Source: an uncultured bacterium (GTDB lineage Bacteria > Spirochaetota > UBA4802 > UB4802). Taken from it: a stretch of 33,299 bases of DNA. Below the pieces are notes generated by a model, which was not told where the DNA came from, searched no databases, and worked only from the letters and a program-made list of their open reading frames with translations. Location: NCBI GenBank assembly GCA_937920495.1, contig CALEUQ010000062.1:1-33299 (forward strand), read 5' to 3'. How positions within the stretch are numbered: position 1 is the first letter of the stretch; each line of letters opens with the position of its first letter. Shown here piece by piece: positions 8,473 to 16,128 of this stretch. The position numbers were made by a program, and so were the translations under genes.

Positions 8473-9687
8473 ATGAACACATTATCTTTTTTGGTGAAAC
8501 CCGTATCGTATCATTGTAATCTGGCTTGTCAATACTGTTTTTACAAACGAGTTAGCGGACTGTATCCGGGGCAGATTACGGTCATGCCGTTTGATGTTGT
8601 CAGTCAATTAATACAATCAGCAACCGATAGCGGTGTTGGGTATATTTCATTTTGCTGGCAGGGTGGTGAGCCAACGTTAGCGGGGCTTGATTTTTTCAGG
8701 GAGATAGTTACTGTTCAAAACCGTTTTAAAAAAAACTATCAGGTAATAGAAAATTCTATTCAGACAAACGGGATTCTTCTCAATGATGAATGGTGTGAAT
8801 TTTTATCACAAAACAATTTTCTGGTTGGCATAAGTCTGGATGGGCCACAGGCAATTCATGATACCTATCGCAAGGATTATGGTGGCAAAGGCACCTTTGA
8901 TAAAGTTATGAGGGCAATAGCTCTTATGAATGAATATGGGGTGCAGTATAATATTCTCACACTTATAACCGATGCTAATGTTACAAAAGCACATGAAATA
9001 TATACATTCTTCAGGCAGAATAAGTTTGCCTATCTTCAGTTTGTACCCTGTTTAGAATATGATGAACATGGGAATAGTTTGCCATACAGTATTAGCGGCA
9101 AAGATTTAGGTACATATTACTGTGAACTTTTTGATGCATGGTATCATGACGGTTTCCCCTTTGTTTCCATTCGCCTTTTTCAGGATCTTCTCATGTATTC
9201 TTATGGTATCAAAACGTCATGTTGCTGGCTTGGCGAATGCAATTCGTATATCGTTGTGGAGCATAATGGCGACTGTTACCCCTGTGATTTCTTTGTATAT
9301 CCTGACTGGCAACTGGGCAATATCAGGAACTATCGCCTGAATGAAATTTTAGAAAATGCATTACGTAACAAATTTGCTTATATGAAAAAGGGAATAGCAG
9401 AAGAATGTAAACACTGCACTATAAAAGATTTTTGCATGGGCGATTGTATACGATATAGGTTTACAAATGATGTACAAAAACAAGGCACAAGCAAATTGTG
9501 TGTAGCCTGGAAAATGCTCTTTGAGCTTTACAGTCAATATGAAAAGGAATTGATGGACAGAGTAGATAAATTACAGCAATCAGTACAATCAGGACAGTTT
9601 TATCATGTGCAGCGCAACGATATGTGTCCCTGTGGCTCGGGTAAAAAGTTTAAAAAATGCTGTGGAAGAGCTCCATTAGCTATTTGA
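8473..9687 (+). CDS. Radical SAM/SPASM protein, anaerobic sulfatase maturase type, with SEC-C tail
   Basis: A 404-residue radical SAM enzyme of the anSME family, which oxidises a Cys or Ser of sulfatases to formylglycine; related members act on peptides. The SAM cluster motif is C15-NLA-C19-QY-C22, followed by FCWQGGEPTLAG, NSIQTNGILLND and GISLDGPQAIHD, all diagnostic. The C-terminal SPASM cysteines run from CCWLGECNSY through GDCYPCDFF (its Asp is the position of the anSME catalytic base) to CKHCTIKDFCMGDC. The last 20 residues are a SEC-C zinc motif (CPCGSGKKFKKCCG, 385-398), a fusion often seen in this family. No sulfatase lies in the window, so the substrate is encoded elsewhere or is not a sulfatase. 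A TAG six codons upstream fixes the start close to 8473. Confidence 0.88.
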   Translation: MNTLSFLVKPVSYHCNLACQYCFYKRVSGLYPGQITVMPFDVVSQLIQSATDSGVGYISFCWQGGEPTLAGLDFFREIVTVQNRFKKNYQVIENSIQTNGILLNDEWCEFLSQNNFLVGISLDGPQAIHDTYRKDYGGKGTFDKVMRAIALMNEYGVQYNILTLITDANVTKAHEIYTFFRQNKFAYLQFVPCLEYDEHGNSLPYSISGKDLGTYYCELFDAWYHDGFPFVSIRLFQDLLMYSYGIKTSCCWLGECNSYIVVEHNGDCYPCDFFVYPDWQLGNIRNYRLNEILENALRNKFAYMKKGIAEECKHCTIKDFCMGDCIRYRFTNDVQKQGTSKLCVAWKMLFELYSQYEKELMDRVDKLQQSVQSGQFYHVQRNDMCPCGSGKKFKKCCGRAPLAI

Positions 9688-9984
9688 TATCATTATCTGC
9701 TATATGTGTAAAAATCATAAAAATGTAAAAAATAATGAAAATATAGAAAATGGCACGATTTACTCCTTAAAGTAAAATTTGTGAACATAATAAGCAGGGT
9801 GTACATTTTTTTATTAACAAAATATTTTTAAGGAATTATTAGTGAGAAAACAAGTTCTATCTATAACATATTTTATAATAATCACCTATAAACATTAATA
9901 ATAAGCTATATATAATGAATTTCAATATTCATGTTTTTTGCCTGCGGTGACGAAAAGTCGAGCAGGGAGTAGTGTCTCCTGACT
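9688..9984. other. AT-rich intergenic stretch before the first flagellin leader
   Basis: No gene is visible on either strand. The stretch is very AT-rich, with TATAAT at 9874-9879 and again at 9911-9916, but neither has a good -35 partner at 16-18 bases. The promoter of flaB1 probably lies here, because the structured leader starts at about 9961. I see no convincing sigma-28 box in it. Confidence 0.4.
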
Positions 9985-10189
9985 TAGCTCTTTGAAAACA
10001 CCTATTGGGGTATGTGGTTTGATATATGCACTCCAGGCTTGGCCTTTAGCGGTTCTGGTCTTGTATGAGCCCAGATACAAGCCTGGAACATGGCAGCAAT
10101 TATGCTGCCTGAAATTTGCACTGCACTATCTGCCCGGTGTGGTGATACAATGGCAGGGAAGCCAAAACTAATGTGCAAAGGAGTGTAAA
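9961..10189 (+). promoter_or_regulatory. Structured flaB1 leader with boxA-like element and competing hairpins
   Basis: AGCAGGG (9961-9967) is followed by CTCTTTGAAAAC (9988-9999), which matches the rRNA-type boxA consensus TGYTCTTTGAAAAC. Downstream, CCAGGCTTG (10033-10041) can pair with CAAGCCTGG (10078-10086), while CTTGTAT (10060-10066) pairs with ATACAAG (10075-10081). The two right arms overlap, so the two stems exclude each other. A third perfect stem, GGCAGCA-ATTA-TGCTGCC, is at 10092-10109. It also has the GG-N10-GC spacing of a sigma-54 promoter, but its -12 half is poor. The ribosome site AAAGGAGTG ends a few bases before the flaB1 ATG. Confidence 0.5.
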
Positions 10190-11038
10190 ATGATTATCAA
10201 CCACAACATGAGTGCTGTTAATGCTAACAGGACACTTAAGTTCACGCAGTGGAATGTGAACAAGAGTATGGAGAAGCTGTCGTCAGGTGAAAGAATAAAC
10301 AGAGCCGGCGATGATGCTTCTGGTTTGGCAGTGTCTGAAAAGATGAGGACCCAGATACAGGGTTTGCGTCAGGCTGAACGAAATACCGAAGATGGTATGT
10401 CGTTTGTTCAGACTGCAGAAGGGTATTTAGCACAGACTGCCCAGATTATCCAGAGAATAAGGGTTCTGGCGGTTCAGGCTGCAAACGGTATCTATACCAA
10501 TGCAGATCGTCAGCTTATTCAGGTTGAAGTATCTGCGCTGGTAGATGAAGTGGACCGTATAGCATCACAGGCAGAATTTAACCGGTTTAAGATATTGACC
10601 GGTGAGTTCTCCAAGATTAATCCAAAGTCTAGCATGTGGTTCCATATGGGACCAAACGCCAATCAGCGTGTCAGGGTTTTCATTGGAACCATGACAGCTC
10701 AGGCTTTCAGGATGAAAGATGCTACTGGTAAAATAGCTATTACGCTTACATCTCCCGGCGGTGCTAATGCTACGATTGGCGTAATGGATGCCGCATTGCA
10801 GAAGCTTTCCAAGCAGCGTGCTGACCTTGGTGCTTATTACAACAGGCTTGAGCACACTGCAAAAGGACTTATGACCGCCTATGAAAACGTTCAGGCTTCA
10901 GAATCACGTATTCGTGATACTGATATGGCTGAAGAAATGGTGGATTTTACCAAGAACACAGTCCTTGTGCAATCAGGCACTGCGATGTTAGCACAGGCTA
11001 ATTTACAACCCCAATCGGTGTTACGTTTACTTGTGTAA
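10190..11038 (+). CDS. flaB: Flagellin core protein FlaB, first copy
   Basis: A 282-residue flagellin forming the core of the spirochaetal periplasmic flagellar filament. The N-terminal coiled region ([16 protein letters not shown]...[22 protein letters not shown]) and the C-terminal region ([12 protein letters not shown]...[19 protein letters not shown]...[14 protein letters not shown]) are those of FlaB; the exposed D2/D3 domains of longer flagellins are missing, as in all spirochaetes. There is no signal peptide, in keeping with type III export rather than the FlaA route. AAAGGAG lies a few bases before the ATG. It is followed by a second copy with its own leader, so the two can be regulated separately. 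Confidence 0.96.
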   Translation: MIINHNMSAVNANRTLKFTQWNVNKSMEKLSSGERINRAGDDASGLAVSEKMRTQIQGLRQAERNTEDGMSFVQTAEGYLAQTAQIIQRIRVLAVQAANGIYTNADRQLIQVEVSALVDEVDRIASQAEFNRFKILTGEFSKINPKSSMWFHMGPNANQRVRVFIGTMTAQAFRMKDATGKIAITLTSPGGANATIGVMDAALQKLSKQRADLGAYYNRLEHTAKGLMTAYENVQASESRIRDTDMAEEMVDFTKNTVLVQSGTAMLAQANLQPQSVLRLLV

Positions 11039-11041
11039 TGT

Positions 11042-11355
11042 AGCAGGGGACGCTATTAACGGTTCTTTGAAAACTTTTGTGATGATTCTCACTCTCCCTG
11101 GACGATTGTACCGGGGCTGTCCTTTCTATTCGGCTGCTTGTTCTGGCGGCCGGTGATGATGGGAGGGCGTCACCGGCTGCCAGAATTATGGCGGCTGATG
11201 ATGTCTGGATGATGGGCAGTCCGGGCAACATAGGGGAGTACACCCCTGGCCTTTAAAAGGGCCCGGTATGTTCATGATGAACATACTGAAAAAACCTGAG
11301 ATATCTCAAAAGAAATACTGAGATATCCTGTAAACGTTCAAGGGAGGGAGAGTTT
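11042..11355 (+). promoter_or_regulatory. Structured flaB2 leader with boxA-like element, long hairpin and dyad
   Basis: AGCAGGG (11042-11048) directly follows the flaB1 stop and is followed by TTCTTTGAAAACTT (11063-11076), the same boxA-like element as before flaB1. A 16-base stem (11141-11156 with 11170-11185, one G-U pair) carries a 13-base loop containing GGGAGGG. Further on lie the near-perfect dyad GTATGTTCATgATGAACATAC (11266-11286, 10-base arms) and two copies of CTGAGATATC (11296-11305 and 11318-11327), 22 bases apart. AGGGAGGGAG before the ATG is a strong ribosome site. The GGA in the hairpin loop and near the start could serve an RNA-binding regulator such as CsrA; this is a guess. 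Confidence 0.5.
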
Positions 11356-12198
11356 ATGAGAATCAATCACAACTTAAGCGCTATATTCGCTAACAGGCAG
11401 CTTAAGATCGTCTCATCGCGAATGGATAAGTCCATTGAGCGGTTGGCATCCGGTCAGCAGATTAACAGGGCTGGCGATGATGCTTCAGGGCTTGCTGTGT
11501 CTGAGAAAATGAGGACACAGATTAATGGTTTGTTCCAGGCTGAACGAAATGCCGAAAACGGGCTTTCGTTTATTCAGGTTGCTGAAGGATCACTCCAGCA
11601 AATTAATGATATTTTGCAGAGGATCCGGATGCTATCGGTACAGGCTGCCAATGGAATTTATTCAAATGCCGATCGTGCGCAGATTCAGGTTGAAGTTTCG
11701 CAGCTTATTGATGAAATCGATAGGATTTCAACATCGGCTGAGTTCAACCGTATGAAGATGCTCACCGGCATATATGCGCGCAATTCGCGAGTGGGAAGCA
11801 TATTCTTCCATATTGGGCCAAACCAGGGGCAAAGGATTAGAGCCTTCATTGCTACAATGAGTGCCAAGGCTTTAAACCTATACGATGGTAACCGTAAACG
11901 GTCCATTTCCACTGTTGGTCAGGCAAATGCCATGATAGGGTATATCGATGCAGCATTGGATAAGCTGAATCGACAAAGGGCAGACCTTGGTGGCTACTAC
12001 AACAGAATGGAAAATACCATCACAGCACTGGCAATGTCCTACGAGAATATGCTGGCTGCTGATTCCCGTATACGGGATGCGGATATGGCAGCTGAAATGG
12101 TTGAGTTTACAAAGGACCAGATCCTTGTCCAGAGTGGTGTTGCGATGCTAGCTCAGGCTAATTTTAAGCCGCAGCTGGTATTGCATTTATTAGGATGA
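11356..12198 (+). CDS. flaB: Flagellin core protein FlaB, second copy
   Basis: A 280-residue FlaB paralogue with the same domain plan as the first copy: [16 protein letters not shown] at the start, the [19 protein letters not shown] core, and [29 protein letters not shown] and [17 protein letters not shown] at the end. The middle (residues 145-190) differs most between the copies. Spirochaetes usually make two to four FlaB proteins that mix in the filament core. The ribosome site is a strong GGGAGGGAG. A good intrinsic terminator follows at 12235-12278, which sets this gene apart from flaG and fliD. Confidence 0.96.
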   Translation: MRINHNLSAIFANRQLKIVSSRMDKSIERLASGQQINRAGDDASGLAVSEKMRTQINGLFQAERNAENGLSFIQVAEGSLQQINDILQRIRMLSVQAANGIYSNADRAQIQVEVSQLIDEIDRISTSAEFNRMKMLTGIYARNSRVGSIFFHIGPNQGQRIRAFIATMSAKALNLYDGNRKRSISTVGQANAMIGYIDAALDKLNRQRADLGGYYNRMENTITALAMSYENMLAADSRIRDADMAAEMVEFTKDQILVQSGVAMLAQANFKPQLVLHLLG

Positions 12199-12234
12199 GG
12201 GGAAAGATCCGGCTACAGCAGTGCCGGCCGGGAT

Positions 12235-12278
12235 TTGCCCTCTCTTTAAATTAACAAGGAGAGGGCAATAATTTTTTT
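12235..12278 (+). terminator. Rho-independent terminator after flaB2
   Basis: TTGCCCTCTC (12235-12244) pairs with GAGAGGGCAA (12259-12268) and is followed at once by TAATTTTTTT and a second T-run, the classical form of an intrinsic terminator. A smaller CCGGC/GCCGG stem (12209-12227) precedes it. It ends the flagellin transcript 37 bases after the flaB2 stop. Confidence 0.85.
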
Positions 12279-12325
12279 AAATTTTTTCACAGGGAAGGTT
12301 TTTAGTATACAAGGAGGTAATTTGT

Positions 12326-12652
12326 ATGGATATCAGCAAAGTTTCAGGGAATGTTCCTCTTAATGCTTTCAAGGTTAAACAGCCTGAGGCAAAAAATGAG
12401 GAAAGAAAATATGAAGAGCCGCGTTTTTCAAGGGAAAATCTGAATGATGCGGTTGAAATGCTGAATGCAGCGGCAAAAGCAGCCAATAACCGTATATCCT
12501 TTTCAGTGGATGAAAAGACTGACAGGATTGTTATGCGTGTTCTTGATGCTAATAACAATGAAGTGATCAGGGAAATACCACCTAAAGAGGTTATCAGGCT
12601 GGCTGCGCAGATCAGGGAAATGATAGGCATGTTTATCGATGAGTCACGATAA
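12326..12652 (+). CDS. flaG: FlaG family flagellar protein
   Basis: A 108-residue FlaG protein. The N-terminal 45 residues are polar and lysine-rich (MDISKVSGNVPLNAFKVKQPE), and the rest is the FlaG domain: VEMLNAAAKAANNRISFSVDEKTDRIVMRVLDANNNEVIREIPPKEVIRL, shown here as the segments AAKAANNRISFSVDEK and VIREIPPKEVIRL. FlaG affects filament length; its molecular role is not settled. It has a strong AAGGAGG ten bases before the ATG and sits directly before fliD, the usual position. Confidence 0.9.
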   Translation: MDISKVSGNVPLNAFKVKQPEAKNEERKYEEPRFSRENLNDAVEMLNAAAKAANNRISFSVDEKTDRIVMRVLDANNNEVIREIPPKEVIRLAAQIREMIGMFIDESR

Positions 12653-12691
12653 CTTTGTTGTAATATGTCGCTTCAGTGATTGGTGAATTTT

Positions 12692-12699
12692 GCCGATAA
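12692..12699 (+). promoter_or_regulatory. Possible sigma-28 -10 box before fliD
   Basis: GCCGATAA is an exact match to the -10 box of flagellar sigma-28 promoters and lies 64 bases before the fliD ATG. At the standard 15-base spacing the -35 box would be TCAG rather than TAAA, so only half of the promoter is convincing. Confidence 0.35.
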
Positions 12700-12762
12700 T
12701 GTATTGAAATAGTATGGATACATTACTATCTTTACTATTATCTTACATGAAGGGATACATGT

Positions 12763-14784
12763 ATGCCAGTCACGTTAGGCGGCGTTGCATCAGGGATGGA
12801 TACCGACCAGATAATTCAAAAGCTGGTTGAGGTAGAAGCTCGCCCCATTATTCAATGGCAGGAAGAGAAAGATAGATATACACTTCGTAAAGAAGCATTA
12901 CGACAACTGCAAACCAAGCTCAACACATTAAACAATGCTACTAAAGATTTATATGGGTTCAGATCACCGTTTAAGGAAAAAGGAGTTCAGATTTCTGATA
13001 CCGGGATTCTGCAGGCTCAGGCATCCCGTCATGCAGAAAATGGGACACATACACTTGAAGTATTGAATCTAGCTTCATCGCATAAAATATCCACTGATCA
13101 AATTAAAGAAGATGAGATATTGCCAGCAGGGACATTCAGCATTGAAGTTGATGGAAATTCATATACAATAAAATTCAGGGGAGGAAACATTAAGTCGTTA
13201 AGTGATAAAATTAATGAAATTGCATCAAACTCTGTCTCTGCAACAACAATTAAAACTATCGATGATAAAAGCATATTAACTATCGAATCCAAAGTACCCG
13301 GAAAAAAAGGCGAATTGAAAATACGCGGTGATGAAGAGTATCTAAAAAAGATTGGGCTGGTAAAAGGTGAAAAAGGCGCTACAAAGGAATCGCAACGTAT
13401 AATCTTTGATACAAAATATTTTACGGGGTATACCGGTGAAAAACCTATAGAAGATGAAGATGGCACTCTAACAGTTGATAAAGATGGAAAATCTTTAACA
13501 ATTGATGCCAGATTATGGCGTGAATATATCTTACCGGTTGAGTATAAAGCTGCAAAACAATCAATTCTTGAGGTAAGCGTTTCATATTCAAAAGAAAAAT
13601 CAGAAGAGGATGTGATACCATATAAAGTAGAAATAGGCCCGGATGAAACCACTGTTATTAAAGGTATTGAACTGAAAGGATATAATGTTTCGCGTGAACG
13701 GCCTCTTGAAAAGAAGCCAAAAAAAGAAATTGCAGATGTGTTGGGAATTGGAGTAGTTTCGGTTGAAGATGGCAAGCGAATTGAAAAAATATATACTCTT
13801 GATCCTGCTAAACAGGGGAAACAGGAAATACCCGTTGGGCAGGACTTTGCAGATAAGAAAATAACAAAAATTCTGTTTTACTGCAATGATGGTAAAGCTA
13901 CTTTTCAGGATGCTTCTCTGATAACTGAGTTGAAGGGAGAGGGGATACTTGATCCCAAAAATGTCATATCTGAGGCAAATGATGCAAAACTAAAGCTCGA
14001 TGGTGTGGAGATAGTAAGGCAGAAAAACACAGGTATAGATGATGTGTTAAAAGGTGTTACTCTCAATTTATTGGCAACGTCAACAAAACCGGTTACTATC
14101 ACCATACGACAGAACACTGAAACAGCAGTGGAAAAGATAAAGAAATTTGTTGAAGCGTATAATGACTATCTTGCATTTAATAATGAATTAACAAAGGCTG
14201 TGAAAAGTGATAAAGTAGGTGATTATCAAAAGGATAAGTATAAAAACGGTATTTTTATAGGCGATATGACTTTGATGCGGTTACAGAATGCTTTAAAGAC
14301 AGCAATCAGCTCTGCATATCCTTCAAATGTTGAAAAGCCCATTAAAATGCTGTATCAGATTGGTGTTTCCACAGGCGAAATCAATGCAAAGTGGGAAACA
14401 ATCAGGGAAGGTAAGCTCATTATTGATGAAGCAAAGCTGATTGAGGTGTTATCAGAAAATCCCGAAGGTGTTCAGGATTTTTTTGGGTCGGATAATGATG
14501 GTGATAACCGTATTGATAACGGATTGGCTTTTAAAATGGAACGTATTCTTGATCCGTATGTCAGTGCAGGCAAAAACATTATAGTGGCAAAAATGGATCT
14601 TGAAGATGCATCTATAAAAGCTACGAATGAACGGATTGAACGTAAACAGGAGCATCTAAAAGCGTATGAACAAAAACTCAGGCAAAAATTTGCTTCAATG
14701 GAAAAAGCAATTTCAGGCTCAAAATCACAGAGCAATTGGCTTGATATGCAAATGAAAAATTTACAAAAGCAAACTGAAAAATAA
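12763..14784 (+). CDS. fliD: Flagellar filament capping protein FliD
   Basis: A 673-residue filament cap protein (hook-associated protein 2). The N-terminal FliD_N domain begins MPVTLGGVASGMDTDQIIQK (residues 1-100), with the beta-rich central part in residues 110-420. The FliD_C domain has the hallmark LKLDGVEIVRQKNTGIDDVL, then GVTLNLLATSTKPVTITI and a long coiled C-terminus. A DNDGDNRID loop near residue 575 looks like a calcium-binding site; I am not sure it is used. The length exceeds the roughly 470 residues of enterobacterial FliD but is normal for spirochaetes. The ribosome site before the ATG is AAGGG. Confidence 0.95.
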   Translation: MPVTLGGVASGMDTDQIIQKLVEVEARPIIQWQEEKDRYTLRKEALRQLQTKLNTLNNATKDLYGFRSPFKEKGVQISDTGILQAQASRHAENGTHTLEVLNLASSHKISTDQIKEDEILPAGTFSIEVDGNSYTIKFRGGNIKSLSDKINEIASNSVSATTIKTIDDKSILTIESKVPGKKGELKIRGDEEYLKKIGLVKGEKGATKESQRIIFDTKYFTGYTGEKPIEDEDGTLTVDKDGKSLTIDARLWREYILPVEYKAAKQSILEVSVSYSKEKSEEDVIPYKVEIGPDETTVIKGIELKGYNVSRERPLEKKPKKEIADVLGIGVVSVEDGKRIEKIYTLDPAKQGKQEIPVGQDFADKKITKILFYCNDGKATFQDASLITELKGEGILDPKNVISEANDAKLKLDGVEIVRQKNTGIDDVLKGVTLNLLATSTKPVTITIRQNTETAVEKIKKFVEAYNDYLAFNNELTKAVKSDKVGDYQKDKYKNGIFIGDMTLMRLQNALKTAISSAYPSNVEKPIKMLYQIGVSTGEINAKWETIREGKLIIDEAKLIEVLSENPEGVQDFFGSDNDGDNRIDNGLAFKMERILDPYVSAGKNIIVAKMDLEDASIKATNERIERKQEHLKAYEQKLRQKFASMEKAISGSKSQSNWLDMQMKNLQKQTEK

Positions 14785-14806
14785 CAATTACCATAAGGGG
14801 TAAACA

Positions 14807-15793
14807 ATGCAACTTTTAATCAATGACCATCCTGTTGATTTTACCATAGAAAAAGAGAGCACGGTAAAAGATGTGATGAGTTCAGTACATCACTGGGCAC
14901 AAGAGCGAAGTTTGATATTTTCCGGTGCAATTGTTGATGGTGTTTTGTATCAACCTGATTCAGCACCTGAAATGCCAATACATGAAATTAATAATATAAA
15001 TTGCTATGTTCAGTCAGTTGGTGATGTGGTAATTGATTCCATAAAGGAGGGTATTGCATATTGTAATCGGGCAGAAGAGTATTTAAAAGGCAAAGATAGC
15101 CTGTCACAATTGACGGATGATGAGTTTGTTCAATTGCAGTATGGTATTGAATGGATAATCTCAGTATTACAATCAGTATTGCATATGCTTGGTATGGAAA
15201 GGGAAGATGTGCGGTTTAAAGATATGACAGTACATCAATTTATAGATTCAATTAAGTCATTCCAGCATATGATAGCGGATGATAAATCCAGAAGTGATAT
15301 TAATCAAATTAACGAACTGTTTCATGATGTAACAACATTGTTCAGGGTTCTTCTTTGCAGTGATGCTCTTAAAAATCTTATTATACAAAGTGTTGATTCG
15401 CCGGATGTTCTTTTCAAGACGCTACTGGATTTAAAAACTCTTGTTCCACAGCAGGTGGATAATTTGGAGGCGATAGCCGGCCTGTATCAAAAGGGTAAAG
15501 ATAATGAAGCACTGGAAATAATTCACACACTTGTGGATTTTCTGTATTTATACATGCGAACCTGCTATCAGGTGTCCCCGGTATTTGGCATACATCTGGC
15601 CGATATTGTGCTCAATAATCAATCGCTGGAAGAATTGAACATAAGATTACAGGATATGTTATCGGAAATTGTTGAAATAATGGAAAATAATGATATAGTC
15701 AGCCTCTCAGATATCCTTGAATATGAATTAAAACCTCTGATTGGGGAATTAGACAATTATATTGACGTAATGTTGCAGCAGATAAAATCGTAG
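14807..15793 (+). CDS. Uncharacterised protein of the flagellar block
   Basis: A 328-residue soluble, mostly helical protein I do not recognise, starting 22 bases after fliD behind AAGGGG. The first 70 residues (MQLLINDHPVDFTIEKESTV...) look like a short beta-grasp or ubiquitin-like domain. The remainder is a run of amphipathic helices rich in leucine and isoleucine, without transmembrane segments or cysteine motifs. No FliS, FliT or FliW motif is visible. Its position directly behind fliD suggests a flagellar role, perhaps as a chaperone or assembly factor, but that rests on context alone. Confidence 0.7.
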   Translation: MQLLINDHPVDFTIEKESTVKDVMSSVHHWAQERSLIFSGAIVDGVLYQPDSAPEMPIHEINNINCYVQSVGDVVIDSIKEGIAYCNRAEEYLKGKDSLSQLTDDEFVQLQYGIEWIISVLQSVLHMLGMEREDVRFKDMTVHQFIDSIKSFQHMIADDKSRSDINQINELFHDVTTLFRVLLCSDALKNLIIQSVDSPDVLFKTLLDLKTLVPQQVDNLEAIAGLYQKGKDNEALEIIHTLVDFLYLYMRTCYQVSPVFGIHLADIVLNNQSLEELNIRLQDMLSEIVEIMENNDIVSLSDILEYELKPLIGELDNYIDVMLQQIKS

Positions 15794-16128
15794 ATTCCCC
15801 TTTATACTTGACAGAAATAAATTCTTATTAACAATCAGTAATAATTGCATGATGAAATTATGAGTTGTCGTTTGGACGAAAATACTATTCTTTCCATCAT
15901 TTCCAGGAACGAAGTGTTAATTATGCCGTGTGGAGGGGCACAATATTAATATTGATATCCTGACCACTTAAGTTATGCGAAATCTTATTTTTTTTCCAAC
16001 GAGATTTCTCACTTCTCAGGAGGTTTGGATATAACAATGCAAGCAACAGGAATTCAAAATGACGATGGTTGCTAAAAGTGATTTAAAATGAAGGTATAGT
16101 TAAATTTTATATGTAAGGGTTAACACAA
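15794..16128 (+). other. Intergenic region before argH, no gene seen
   Basis: A TTGACA at 15808-15813 has no good -10 partner at the usual spacing. A 12-codon frame starts at the ATG near 16037 (MQATGIQNDDGC) behind AGGAGG, but the spacing is about 12 bases and the peptide has no arginine codons, so an arginine attenuator is not supported. I see no terminator hairpin after the gene ending at 15793. Confidence 0.35.

Noticed and set aside
9735-9760. ATGGCACG as the -24 half of a sigma-54 promoter before flaB1.
   Set aside because: No GC dinucleotide lies ten bases downstream of the GG, so the -12 half is missing.
13098-13775. 225-codon minus-strand ORF opposite fliD.
   Set aside because: Shadow frame with Ser/Phe/Pro-rich low-complexity translation; fliD on the plus strand is certain.
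16037-16075. 12-codon peptide before argH as an arginine attenuator.
   Set aside because: No arginine codons, long spacing to the AGGAGG, and no terminator hairpin behind it.
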